Shown here: positions 45,473 to 53,063 of the stretch, one piece after another | How the letters are laid out: every line of letters begins with the position of its first letter | How positions within the stretch are numbered: position 1 is the stretch's first letter | Assembly (NCBI RefSeq): GCF_900451195.1 | Contig: NZ_UGHR01000004.1 | Coordinates: 496,001-560,000 of the forward strand | Direction of reading: 5' to 3' | DNA length: 64,000 bases | Source of the DNA: Iodobacter fluviatilis | GTDB taxonomy: Bacteria; Pseudomonadota; Gammaproteobacteria; Burkholderiales; Chitinibacteraceae | Program-made: the position numbers and the translations under genes | The notes under the pieces: model-generated | What the model saw: only the letters and a program-made list of their open reading frames with translations | Told to the model about the DNA's origin: nothing | Database searches by the model: none

Positions 45473-46903
45473 ATGCTGCGCCCCTGGTCCTTATTACTGC
45501 AGATTGACCGGCAAGCGGGGCTTGCTGTGCATCTGCAAATTGCCCAATACATCGTGGATGAAATTCAAAGGGGGCGCTTAACGGGTGGCAGCGCACTGCC
45601 TGGCTCGCGGGAGGTCGCCCGCCAGCTGGGTGTAAACCGCAAGACGGTGATTCAGGCGTTTGATGAGCTGATTGCCCAAGGCTGGCTTTGTACTCAGGGC
45701 AGGCGCGGCACTTTTGTGTTGCCCGCACTGATCGCTACAGAGCGGCCTGTGGCCAAGGCAAAAATCATCAGGGAAGCAGTGCCGGAGCTTGAGTCGCATC
45801 TCATCGATTTTACCGATGGCGTGCCTGATTCCAGATTGATTCCCTTTGATGTGCTGGGGCGGGCTTACCGAAGGGCTTTAATCGCGACGGCGAGGGCGAA
45901 TCGTTTGGCTTATGGTGATCCGCGTGGCGAATTGCCCTTGCGCCAGGCGCTTAGCGATATGCTCAGCCAGGAGCGTGGACTGAATGCGGGTCTTAATCAA
46001 TTGTGCGTGGTGCGGGGCAGCCAGATGGGTATTTACCTTGCTGCGCGTGTTTTGTTAAAACCCGGCGATGCGGTGGCTTTGGATGCGCTAAGCTACCCGC
46101 CGGCGAGGGCGGCATTTCAGGCTGCGGGCGCACAGACCTTTGCAATTGGTCAGGATGAGTCAGGTATGCGGCCGGATGAACTGGAGCAGCTTTGCCAGCA
46201 GCACCGCCTGAAAGCGATTTATCTGACGCCCCATCACCAGTTCCCCACCACCACAATGATGCCGCCAGAGCGCCGTATGCAGCTATTAGCACTGGCGGAC
46301 AGCTATGGTTTTGTGATTATTGAGGATGACTACGATCATGAGTTTCATTTCGCTCATCGCCCTGTTTTTCCCTTGGCGAGCATGAGTACTGCCGATAATG
46401 CGATTTATATTTCTTCGCTTTCCAAAGTATTAGCACCGGGTTTACGGCTGGGCTATGTCTTTGGGCCTCAGGATTTTATTGATCGCTGCGCCGCTGAGGT
46501 GATGCTGATCGACAGGCAGGGAAATGCAGTGACCGAGCTGGCCGTAACCGATTTAATGCAAAGCGGAGAATTAAAACGCCACATTCGCCGTGCGCTGCGC
46601 ATTTATGAAAGCCGTCGCAATATCATGGCGGAGGAAATTAAGAGCCTGATGGGGGATAAGGTGAGTTTTGATTTACCCAGTGGCGGTTTGGCTTTGTGGT
46701 TAAAAATAAATCTGCCGCTGGATATGCAGCGTTTGCAGAGTGATGCAGGCAGGCAGGGGGTGAAAGTATTGCCCGGCAGTGATTTCGCAGCAGAAGGCCA
46801 GGCCATTCAGGCATTGCGCTTAGGCTACGGCAGCCTGGAGCCGGAGGAAATTAAGCAGGGAATTCAGCGCCTTGCTAAGGCGATAGAACTGCAAATTAAA
46901 TGA
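45473..46903 (+). CDS. MocR/PdxR-like GntR-aminotransferase regulator
   Basis: 476 residues. The GntR-type winged helix domain is at the N-terminus (HLQIAQYIVDEIQRGRLTGG, REVARQLGVNRKTVIQAFDE), a linker follows, and the C-terminal 350 residues are a type I aminotransferase fold with the PLP-binding lysine in SSLSKVLAPGLRLGY. PHHQFPTTTMMPPERRMQLL and EDDYDHEFHF are the usual MocR landmarks. These proteins sense PLP or PLP-amine adducts and switch neighbouring genes. It is divergent from yggS and the amidotransferase, which are the likely targets. No classical pdxST genes are nearby. Confidence 0.93.
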   Translation: MLRPWSLLLQIDRQAGLAVHLQIAQYIVDEIQRGRLTGGSALPGSREVARQLGVNRKTVIQAFDELIAQGWLCTQGRRGTFVLPALIATERPVAKAKIIREAVPELESHLIDFTDGVPDSRLIPFDVLGRAYRRALIATARANRLAYGDPRGELPLRQALSDMLSQERGLNAGLNQLCVVRGSQMGIYLAARVLLKPGDAVALDALSYPPARAAFQAAGAQTFAIGQDESGMRPDELEQLCQQHRLKAIYLTPHHQFPTTTMMPPERRMQLLALADSYGFVIIEDDYDHEFHFAHRPVFPLASMSTADNAIYISSLSKVLAPGLRLGYVFGPQDFIDRCAAEVMLIDRQGNAVTELAVTDLMQSGELKRHIRRALRIYESRRNIMAEEIKSLMGDKVSFDLPSGGLALWLKINLPLDMQRLQSDAGRQGVKVLPGSDFAAEGQAIQALRLGYGSLEPEEIKQGIQRLAKAIELQIK

Positions 46904-46959
46904 TGACCAAGCGGCCTTCAGAACTTCACCAAAGGAATACGTATTGCATTTGTTAGCGT

Positions 46960-47160
46960 TTAAATAAGAATACTGGCCCACCAAAATATGAGAACGATAG
47001 TGCTGGTTAGCAATATTTTCCCTGAGTCTTTTTTGATATGAAATGCGCTGATAATCAGCATCCCAACGAGGGCAATACTTGTTATTGGCCAAAACACCGT
47101 AAATATCATTGGCGCTAGGCAAGTGAAATTACAGTCGTAAAGTGGAAAGGAATCTGCCAT
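46960..47160 (-). CDS. Small two-helix membrane protein
   Basis: 66 residues with two predicted transmembrane helices (MIFTVFWPITSIALVGMLII and ILLTSTIVLIFWWASILI) separated by a short basic loop HIKKDSGK. Such composition is unlikely to arise by chance in a non-coding frame. The start is ATG 47160 or the adjacent GTG 47163; only a weak GGGA is upstream. It lies 26 bases after another small membrane-protein gene on the same strand. Function unknown. Confidence 0.5.
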   Translation of the reverse strand: MADSFPLYDCNFTCLAPMIFTVFWPITSIALVGMLIISAFHIKKDSGKILLTSTIVLIFWWASILI

Positions 47161-47186
47161 CACATTCGTATCCCAAGCAGTAAAAA

Positions 47187-47516
47187 CTATAATTGATCTG
47201 ATTCAGGATTGGCAGTGCCTAGTGGCCGTGTGGCTTGCTCAGGGCGATCACTTAATGCTGCATAAATAATAAATAATACACTCAGGCCTGTATTGGCCAT
47301 GGATATAAGCACGGCACCCAGCCCTGCGCCATATCCGCCATCTGAGTTTGAAAATATAGCGATACCCATTAATGGTGATAAGAAAACACCGTTTATAATA
47401 AGCAGCCAAATTTCAGAAGATTTTTTTGTTTGTTTTTTTAAACACCATTTGTGAATCACAAAGTTAATGATTAAGCCCGGTATTAGAATCATTATCCAAA
47501 CAAAGAGTAAGTTCAT
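47187..47516 (-). CDS. Small membrane protein, unknown
   Basis: 109 residues, three to four transmembrane helices (NLLFVWIMILIPGLIINFVI; SSEIWLLIINGVFLSPLMGI; VLISMANTGLSVLFIIYAAL) with a lysine-rich loop between the first two and a polar C-tail. ATG 47516 has AAGGAAAA directly upstream; the open frame to 47552 adds charged residues only. Forms a pair with the 66-residue membrane protein. No family recognised. Confidence 0.65.
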   Translation of the reverse strand: MNLLFVWIMILIPGLIINFVIHKWCLKKQTKKSSEIWLLIINGVFLSPLMGIAIFSNSDGGYGAGLGAVLISMANTGLSVLFIIYAALSDRPEQATRPLGTANPESDQL

Positions 47517-47638
47517 TTTTTCCTTCTTATGTTGAAAGCATGTTTTCACCAAGCTAGCTAAGTTGTATTTAAACAGAACCAGCTAAAACTACCATCAGGT
47601 GTTTATTTTTTAAGTTATTAATAGCGCAGTTAGTTATT

Positions 47639-47663
47639 GCAGGCGGCCATTGCGGCCACCTGC
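47639..47663 (-). terminator. Hairpin just downstream of cysS
   Basis: GCAGGCGGCC (47639-47648) and GGCCACCTGC (47654-47663) pair with one G-T wobble around loop ATTGC, 15 bases past the cysS stop on the minus strand. No T-run follows on that strand, so its terminating strength is doubtful. Confidence 0.4.
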
Positions 47664-47677
47664 TCAGGAGATGCGGT

Positions 47678-49054
47678 TTAAATGCTCTTCACAATCCAGC
47701 CATCCGCTGTATCTTCCACCTCATAACCCAACGCTTTTAACTCCCCGCGCACCTGATCTGCCGCTGCCCAGTTTTTTTCTTTGCGATATTGCTGGCGCTT
47801 GGCTGCTAAAGCCTCTATTTCTGCCGGAATAGCTGCTGCGATGGCAGGTTGCCAAGCGGCTAAACCGAGGCCCAATACCTCATCAAACTTGTTCAGCGTG
47901 GCTTTTTTATGGCTTGGGCCCAGATTGGATTTAAGCAGCTCCCACATCAAAGCAATGGCGCGGGGAATATTGAGATCCTGGTTGATTTCTTCTGTGAATC
48001 TCACCAGATAATCGCCATCGCACTCGCCACCATCGGGCAGGGCGAAGTAACTGTCCCGCAGCCGACCAAGTGCAGTTTGTGCACCACTTAGGGCATCCCA
48101 ATTAAAGTTAAGCTGGCTGCGATAGTGCGCCGTCAGGCAAAGATAGCGGTAGGCGATCGGATCAATGCCTTGGTCGATTAGCGTTTGCAGGCGCAGGAAA
48201 TCACCGCTGGATTTGCTCATTTTGCTGGCATCCAGCTGCAAGAAATAACCGTGCATCCAGAAGTTAGCTAAGCGCGTGCCGTGGCAGGCTTGGTTTTGGG
48301 CGATTTCATTGCTGTGGTGAATAGAAATATGGTCTTCACCGCCGCAATGAATATCAAACCAAGGCTCCAGATATTTGGCCGACATTGCTGAGCATTCGAT
48401 ATGCCATCCAGGAAAGCCGCGCCCCCATGGGCTTTCCCATTCCATTTGGCGGGTGCTGCCCTCTGGGCTGAATTTCCATAGCGCAAAATCAGTAATGGAT
48501 TTCTTCTCGCCCAGCGCCACGCGGCTGCCGGCATTGAGGCCATCGCGGTTTAGGCGGGCCAGATAGCCATAATCGTCTTGTTTGGCCGTATCAAAATAAA
48601 TACCGTCGCTATTGGCGTAGGTAAAGCCTTTTTTTTCCAGCACTTGGATAAAGGCAATTTGCTCTGCAATATGCTCGGTGGCTTTGCACCAGAGTGTGGG
48701 CTCCAGCATATTTAGTGTGGTTAAATCATTTTTAAATACCGCGCTGAAATAATCGGCGATCTCCCATGCGGATTTGCCCGATTTACGGCTGCCGCGCTCC
48801 ATTTTGTCTTCACCTTCATCGGCATCAGAAACCAGATGCCCTACGTCGGTAATGTTGACGATATGGCGTACGGTATAGCCATTAAATTGCAGGGTACGGC
48901 GCAGAATATCTTCGAATAAATAAGTGCGTAAATTACCGATATGCGCATAGTCATAGACAGTGGGCCCGCAACAGTACAAGCCAACCCAATCGGTGCGAAT
49001 GGCTTGAAATGGCCGTAATTGGCGTTCCCAGTTGTCGTATAAATAGAGTTGCAT
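47678..49054 (-). CDS. cysS: Cysteine--tRNA ligase (CysRS), divergent subfamily
   Basis: 458 residues, class I synthetase for cysteine. The signature CCGPTVYDYAHIGNLRTY carries the zinc-binding Cys and a HIGN motif; KMSKSSGDF is the second class I motif, and HCGGEDHISIHHSNEIAQ supplies the remaining zinc ligands. The stretch NITDVGHLVSDADEGEDKME differs from the NITDVDDKI form of the common proteobacterial enzyme and points to a second, sparsely distributed subgroup. The C-terminal anticodon-recognition region is present (RQQYRKEKNWAAADQVRGEL). It may be an additional copy rather than the housekeeping gene. No ribosome-binding site stronger than a weak purine run is seen. Confidence 0.93.
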   Translation of the reverse strand: MQLYLYDNWERQLRPFQAIRTDWVGLYCCGPTVYDYAHIGNLRTYLFEDILRRTLQFNGYTVRHIVNITDVGHLVSDADEGEDKMERGSRKSGKSAWEIADYFSAVFKNDLTTLNMLEPTLWCKATEHIAEQIAFIQVLEKKGFTYANSDGIYFDTAKQDDYGYLARLNRDGLNAGSRVALGEKKSITDFALWKFSPEGSTRQMEWESPWGRGFPGWHIECSAMSAKYLEPWFDIHCGGEDHISIHHSNEIAQNQACHGTRLANFWMHGYFLQLDASKMSKSSGDFLRLQTLIDQGIDPIAYRYLCLTAHYRSQLNFNWDALSGAQTALGRLRDSYFALPDGGECDGDYLVRFTEEINQDLNIPRAIALMWELLKSNLGPSHKKATLNKFDEVLGLGLAAWQPAIAAAIPAEIEALAAKRQQYRKEKNWAAADQVRGELKALGYEVEDTADGWIVKSI

Positions 49055-49286
49055 ATTGGATGGGCTATTATTTTGGTTAAAAAATGATTGTACTGAGATT
49101 CTGAATACTTTGGGCGGCCTGAGCGGGAGCGATTTGTTACATTCTGTGCCAAATAAAATGTATTTTTCACGGTGTAAGGTTATGGTTGCTACCGATAGCG
49201 GCAGCCGGGGGGCGGCGTTAGAATAGCATCAGCTTATTTGGGCGAATGCTCAGCCTATAATGATGCAAATCAACAGGAATAATGTA

Positions 49287-49703
49287 ATGAATTCAGATTG
49301 TGTACTGTGCTCTGACAGCGGCGGAGAAATTCTCTGGCAGGATGATTTTTGTCGTGTTGTGTTGGCTGATGAGGCGGGATATCCGGGTTTTTGCCGCGTT
49401 ATCCTTAAACAGCATACGGCGGAATTCAGTGATTTAAATGCCGAAGACAGGCAAAGATTAATGCAGCTGGTTTTTGTTGTGGAATCAGCCATACGCAGCA
49501 CATTGCAGCCTGATAAAGTTAATTTAGCCAGCTTGGGTAATATGGTGCCGCATTTGCACTGGCATGTTATTCCCCGCTTTAAAGAAGATAGACATTTCCC
49601 TGCACCCATTTGGGCAGAAGCCGTTAAGCCGGATGCTGAAACGAAAGTATCTGCTAAACAATTATTAGCGCTCAGAATCGCTTTGCAGGCCATACAACGA
49701 TGA
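49287..49703 (+). CDS. HIT family protein
   Basis: 138 residues, histidine-triad nucleotide hydrolase/transferase fold. The catalytic triad is HLHWHVIPR (H-x-H-x-H), preceded by the nucleotide-binding strand FCRVVLADEAGYPGFCRVIL. A CVLC pair at the N-terminus (residues 5-8) may bind zinc, as in some HIT proteins. Expected substrates are AMP-lysine-like or dinucleotide compounds; none can be assigned. The start at 49287 has AGGAA nine bases upstream; the frame is open to 49260. The stop overlaps the next gene's ATG (ATGA). Confidence 0.9.
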   Translation: MNSDCVLCSDSGGEILWQDDFCRVVLADEAGYPGFCRVILKQHTAEFSDLNAEDRQRLMQLVFVVESAIRSTLQPDKVNLASLGNMVPHLHWHVIPRFKEDRHFPAPIWAEAVKPDAETKVSAKQLLALRIALQAIQR

Positions 49704-51274
49704 GCCAAGTTCCTTTTACCGACGCACGCAGCACCAAAGACTGGCTGATTTTATTGCCGCTGATGAATACCCGCGTGGCGCATGCAGAATTATGCGGCGC
49801 AATGGAAACGCTGGCCGAAGGCAATATGGCCCCGCTGGAGGCGCTTAAATCATTAGAAATCTTACGCAGCTCTGTGCATGATGTGCAGTTTGCTTTAACG
49901 CATGAATATGCCGCAAAGCCACTGCCTCTGAGTCATTCAGAGCAGGCACAGTGGCAGGCTGCCAGTAAGCTGTGGGAGGCCATGGCTGATGCCTACGCCC
50001 GCTGCTGGACAGACGCCCAGGCCGATGATTCGCCCATCTTTGAGTTTCTGCCCCTGCTTGCTGAGCGTGCCGTACGCTGTATGGGTTTTGTGGTGCGTTG
50101 CTACTATATGGTCGGGCGAAAAGTACCCGATGCAATTTGGGTAAAAATATTCAGTTTTTATCAGCATGCCGAGCAATTGGCGATTACAGATAAAAAAGTG
50201 AAAGATAGCCTGCTCAGTGTCGGGGATTTAACCACGGTGCAAGCGGTCTTTATCCACACCTTGCTGCTTTCTGCGGCCAATTCTAATCAGCACACCTTGC
50301 GGCGTTTGTTGTGGATAGACCAAATGCTGGAGCTATTTTCAACGCGCAGCCAGCTTGCGCCTAAAGCGCCAGCACTGCCGGGCAAAACCCCTTTGCAGAT
50401 TGATCTGGCAGAGCCTGGCAGCCCGCAGCGTTTTGGTCAGCCCAAAGAAGGGCCGGATATCCGCGAGATTGATACCTTGGCATTGGCGCAGGTTTTATCT
50501 AAACGTATTAAATTGCTTCGCCAGGGCGAATTACCAGAAAAACTGGGCTTGGGGAACGAGCTGGGCCTGCAGGCAACGCTGGATATTTTGTCTGATCTTT
50601 ACCGGCTTTGGTGCGAGCATGGCACTGAGCGCGCACCACGCGAGCTTAAGCCACGCACCGTGCCGCTGATCCTAGCTTTGCCCGCGCAGCATCGTTATGT
50701 GGTTGACGGCAATTACACCCCGCCGCCAGAAGAATCTGTAAAAGTAGGCAGCCGTGATTTAATCAATATTCACCTCTTTGGTGATTTATCGCCATCACGG
50801 CAAAGTAATGAGCCGCAGCCTTTGCCACCGATCGAGCTATGGGATGTGGTGAATGAAACGGCTCAAGGCCTGCGCTTAAGCCGTGCAGCTGCACAGGGCG
50901 AGCGTATCAGCCTGAATCAGCTGATGGTGGTGAAGTCATCTGCCCGCTATTTAGCAGGCGTGGTGCGCTGGCTGGAAGAAAGCGAAGGCAATCTGCATCT
51001 GGGCCTAGTCTTGTTACCGGGCCTGCCTAAAGCCGCCGCCATCCGGCCTTGCGAGCCCGCTAGGGCAACACCTGAATACACAAATATTGTTTGGCTGCCC
51101 GCCATGCCCGCCCTGAAAGCCCCGCAAACACTGCTCCTGCCCAATGGCTGGTTCAGAGCTGGCCGCCAGTGCGAGCTATGGAATGGAGAACGAATGATCA
51201 AAGTAAAATTTATTAGCATTCTGGAATACGGCAGCAACTTTGAACGTGTGCATTTTGCAGAGCAAAAACTGTGA
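49700..51274 (+). CDS. Unknown protein with PilZ-like C-terminus
   Basis: 524 residues, cytosolic. Residues 1-340 are mostly helical with no recognised domain. The C-terminal 180 residues look like a degenerate PilZ cyclic di-GMP receptor: WDVVNETAQGLRLSRAAAQG resembles the 'D/N-x-S-x-x-G' loop (here N-E-T-A-Q-G), with beta-rich flanks. The basic RxxxR arm is unclear; a candidate is R-Q-S-N about 25 residues earlier. FimW-like PilZ proteins have a comparable build. Binding is therefore unproven. Co-translated with the HIT gene by a four-base overlap; ends at a strong bidirectional terminator. Confidence 0.72.
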   Translation: MSQVPFTDARSTKDWLILLPLMNTRVAHAELCGAMETLAEGNMAPLEALKSLEILRSSVHDVQFALTHEYAAKPLPLSHSEQAQWQAASKLWEAMADAYARCWTDAQADDSPIFEFLPLLAERAVRCMGFVVRCYYMVGRKVPDAIWVKIFSFYQHAEQLAITDKKVKDSLLSVGDLTTVQAVFIHTLLLSAANSNQHTLRRLLWIDQMLELFSTRSQLAPKAPALPGKTPLQIDLAEPGSPQRFGQPKEGPDIREIDTLALAQVLSKRIKLLRQGELPEKLGLGNELGLQATLDILSDLYRLWCEHGTERAPRELKPRTVPLILALPAQHRYVVDGNYTPPPEESVKVGSRDLINIHLFGDLSPSRQSNEPQPLPPIELWDVVNETAQGLRLSRAAAQGERISLNQLMVVKSSARYLAGVVRWLEESEGNLHLGLVLLPGLPKAAAIRPCEPARATPEYTNIVWLPAMPALKAPQTLLLPNGWFRAGRQCELWNGERMIKVKFISILEYGSNFERVHFAEQKL

Positions 51275-51283
51275 AAACCAGAT

Positions 51284-51318
51284 AAAAAAACGGCCAGCAA
51301 ATTGCTGGCCGTTTTTTT
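51284..51318. terminator. Bidirectional terminator between the PilZ-like and HD-GYP genes
   Basis: A 17-base arm (seven A, then CGGCCAGCAA; 51284-51300) pairs with TTGCTGGCCG plus seven T (51302-51318). Separates two convergent transcripts. Confidence 0.92.
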
Positions 51319-51338
51319 ATGTATTTTGTATATATCGA

Positions 51339-52928
51339 TTAATCTTTGCCAGTGGCAATCCTCAATAATTTCTCTTCATCTACTTCATCAATTTGCGATG
51401 GCCCCAAGAATAATTCGGCGTAGTTTTTCCATACTTTTTCTTTGACGAAGATTTCAAATAAATCCACATCGATATGTTGATCTTTTGCCATGCGGGCGAG
51501 GATGGTGAGGGATTGGGATATCTTCATGCCGTCTTTATAGGGGCGATCGCGCGCGGTGAGGGCTTCAAATACGTCGGCGATGCCCATGATGCGGGCCTGA
51601 ATACTCATTTGGTTTTTAGTTAGGCCGCGCGGATAGCCTTTGCCGTCCATTCTTTCATGGTGGCCACCGGCAAATTCGGCGACGTTTTTTAAATGCTTGG
51701 GCCATGGCAGGGATTCCAGCATTTCGATGGTGACTTCAATATGGTGATTAATAATCTGGCGCTCGGCACTGGTGAGTGTGCCTTTGGCAATAGACAGGTT
51801 TTCTATTTCTTCTGCGGATAAAAACGGGCTGATGATGCCATCCGGGCTAAGCCAGCTTTGCTGGGCAATGGCTTTTACCCGATCACAGGCGCTATCCGGC
51901 ATAAATTCACCGCCCGTATTGGCGTGCCTTAAAAAAGTTCTGTCTGATTCGATTTGCGCCTGGCGAGTTTCCCATTCGGTTTCAGTGCATTTGCCGCGCA
52001 AAAAATCAATTTCTGCATCGCGTTTGAGCACTTCAAAGCGGGCATCAATTAAATGAATCCGATCAAAAATAGTTTGTAATTTAGTAGCCTTGTCTACCAC
52101 ATGCACCGGAGTCGTGATTTTGCCGCAATCGTGAAGCAGGCCCGCTATTTTTAATTCGTAGCGATCGCGGTTATCCATGGTAAAACCGGCCATGCTGCCG
52201 TAATTGGCGTTATTAACGGCTTCTGCAATCATGATGGTTAAAGCAGGAACGCGCTGGCAATGGCCGCCGGTATAGGGTGATTTATCGTCAATGGCCAAGT
52301 TGATTAAATTGATAAAGGATTCAAACAACTCTTCCAGCTGGTGGATCAGGCGCCGGTTGGTCAGTGCAATTGCGGCTTGTGAAGCAAGCGATTCGGCCAT
52401 GCTCTGGCTGTCTTCGTCAAAATAACTTAGCTCGCCGTGCTCGTCTTTGGCGTTAATCAGCTGCAATACGCCAATGATTTCCCGCTCGTGGTTTTTCATC
52501 GGCACTGTGAGAAAAGATTTGGATCGATAGCCCACGCTGGCGTCAAAACGCTTGGTGCCAGAAAAATCGTAGCCTTCGGCGGTATAGGCATCCTCAATAT
52601 TAATGGTGATGTCTTTATTTACCGCGCAGGCCACCACATTGTTCAGGTTGGGCGTGCCATCGGTGTGGCGCAGCATCACAGGGGGCAGGTTGGTGGGATG
52701 GCCTGTGGTGCCTCCCATGGCAATGCCCAGTGATTCGGTAATGACAATTTCAAAGTACAAAGCCCCTTCTTTCACCAGATAAAGCGTACCTGCATCGGCG
52801 TTAACCAGATGCTTGGCCGCAATCAGGATGGTCTCCATCAGTTTATCGATATGGTTTTCGCAGGAGAGGGAAATCCCGATTGCATTAAGCTGCTCTAAAC
52901 GATCATGAAGGATATCGTGGCTAAGCAT
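51339..52928 (-). CDS. GAF / HD-GYP cyclic di-GMP phosphodiesterase
   Basis: 529 residues. A GAF domain (about 15-190: GTLYLVKEGALYFEIVITES, SFLTVPMKNHEREIIGVLQL) precedes an HD-GYP hydrolase. The HD pair is HDCGK near residue 266 and the GYP signature is HHERMDGKGYP near 429, with an unusually long insert of about 130 residues between them. Expected reaction: cyclic di-GMP to pGpG or GMP, controlled by the GAF domain. The family allows other nucleotides. ATG 52928 is chosen as the N-terminus of the GAF helix; the frame is open to 52970. It is the distal gene of the signalling locus. Confidence 0.93.
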   Translation of the reverse strand: MLSHDILHDRLEQLNAIGISLSCENHIDKLMETILIAAKHLVNADAGTLYLVKEGALYFEIVITESLGIAMGGTTGHPTNLPPVMLRHTDGTPNLNNVVACAVNKDITINIEDAYTAEGYDFSGTKRFDASVGYRSKSFLTVPMKNHEREIIGVLQLINAKDEHGELSYFDEDSQSMAESLASQAAIALTNRRLIHQLEELFESFINLINLAIDDKSPYTGGHCQRVPALTIMIAEAVNNANYGSMAGFTMDNRDRYELKIAGLLHDCGKITTPVHVVDKATKLQTIFDRIHLIDARFEVLKRDAEIDFLRGKCTETEWETRQAQIESDRTFLRHANTGGEFMPDSACDRVKAIAQQSWLSPDGIISPFLSAEEIENLSIAKGTLTSAERQIINHHIEVTIEMLESLPWPKHLKNVAEFAGGHHERMDGKGYPRGLTKNQMSIQARIMGIADVFEALTARDRPYKDGMKISQSLTILARMAKDQHIDVDLFEIFVKEKVWKNYAELFLGPSQIDEVDEEKLLRIATGKD

Positions 52929-53063
52929 ATTGCTTCTCTGTTGGGTCCGTGCAAAGCAAATTGAACGCAAACTGCTGCGATTTAATTATTCAAATCCATT
53001 CTGATGGCGGCTTGTGTTTTTGCTCTTGTTTAGCTTGGCCGCTGCTCGGAATATATTGATGGT

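Noticed and set aside
46820..47122. Minus-strand open frame of 100 codons
   Set aside because: Overlaps the 3' end of the MocR gene and the more plausible 66-residue membrane protein in another frame; mixed polar composition without a domain.
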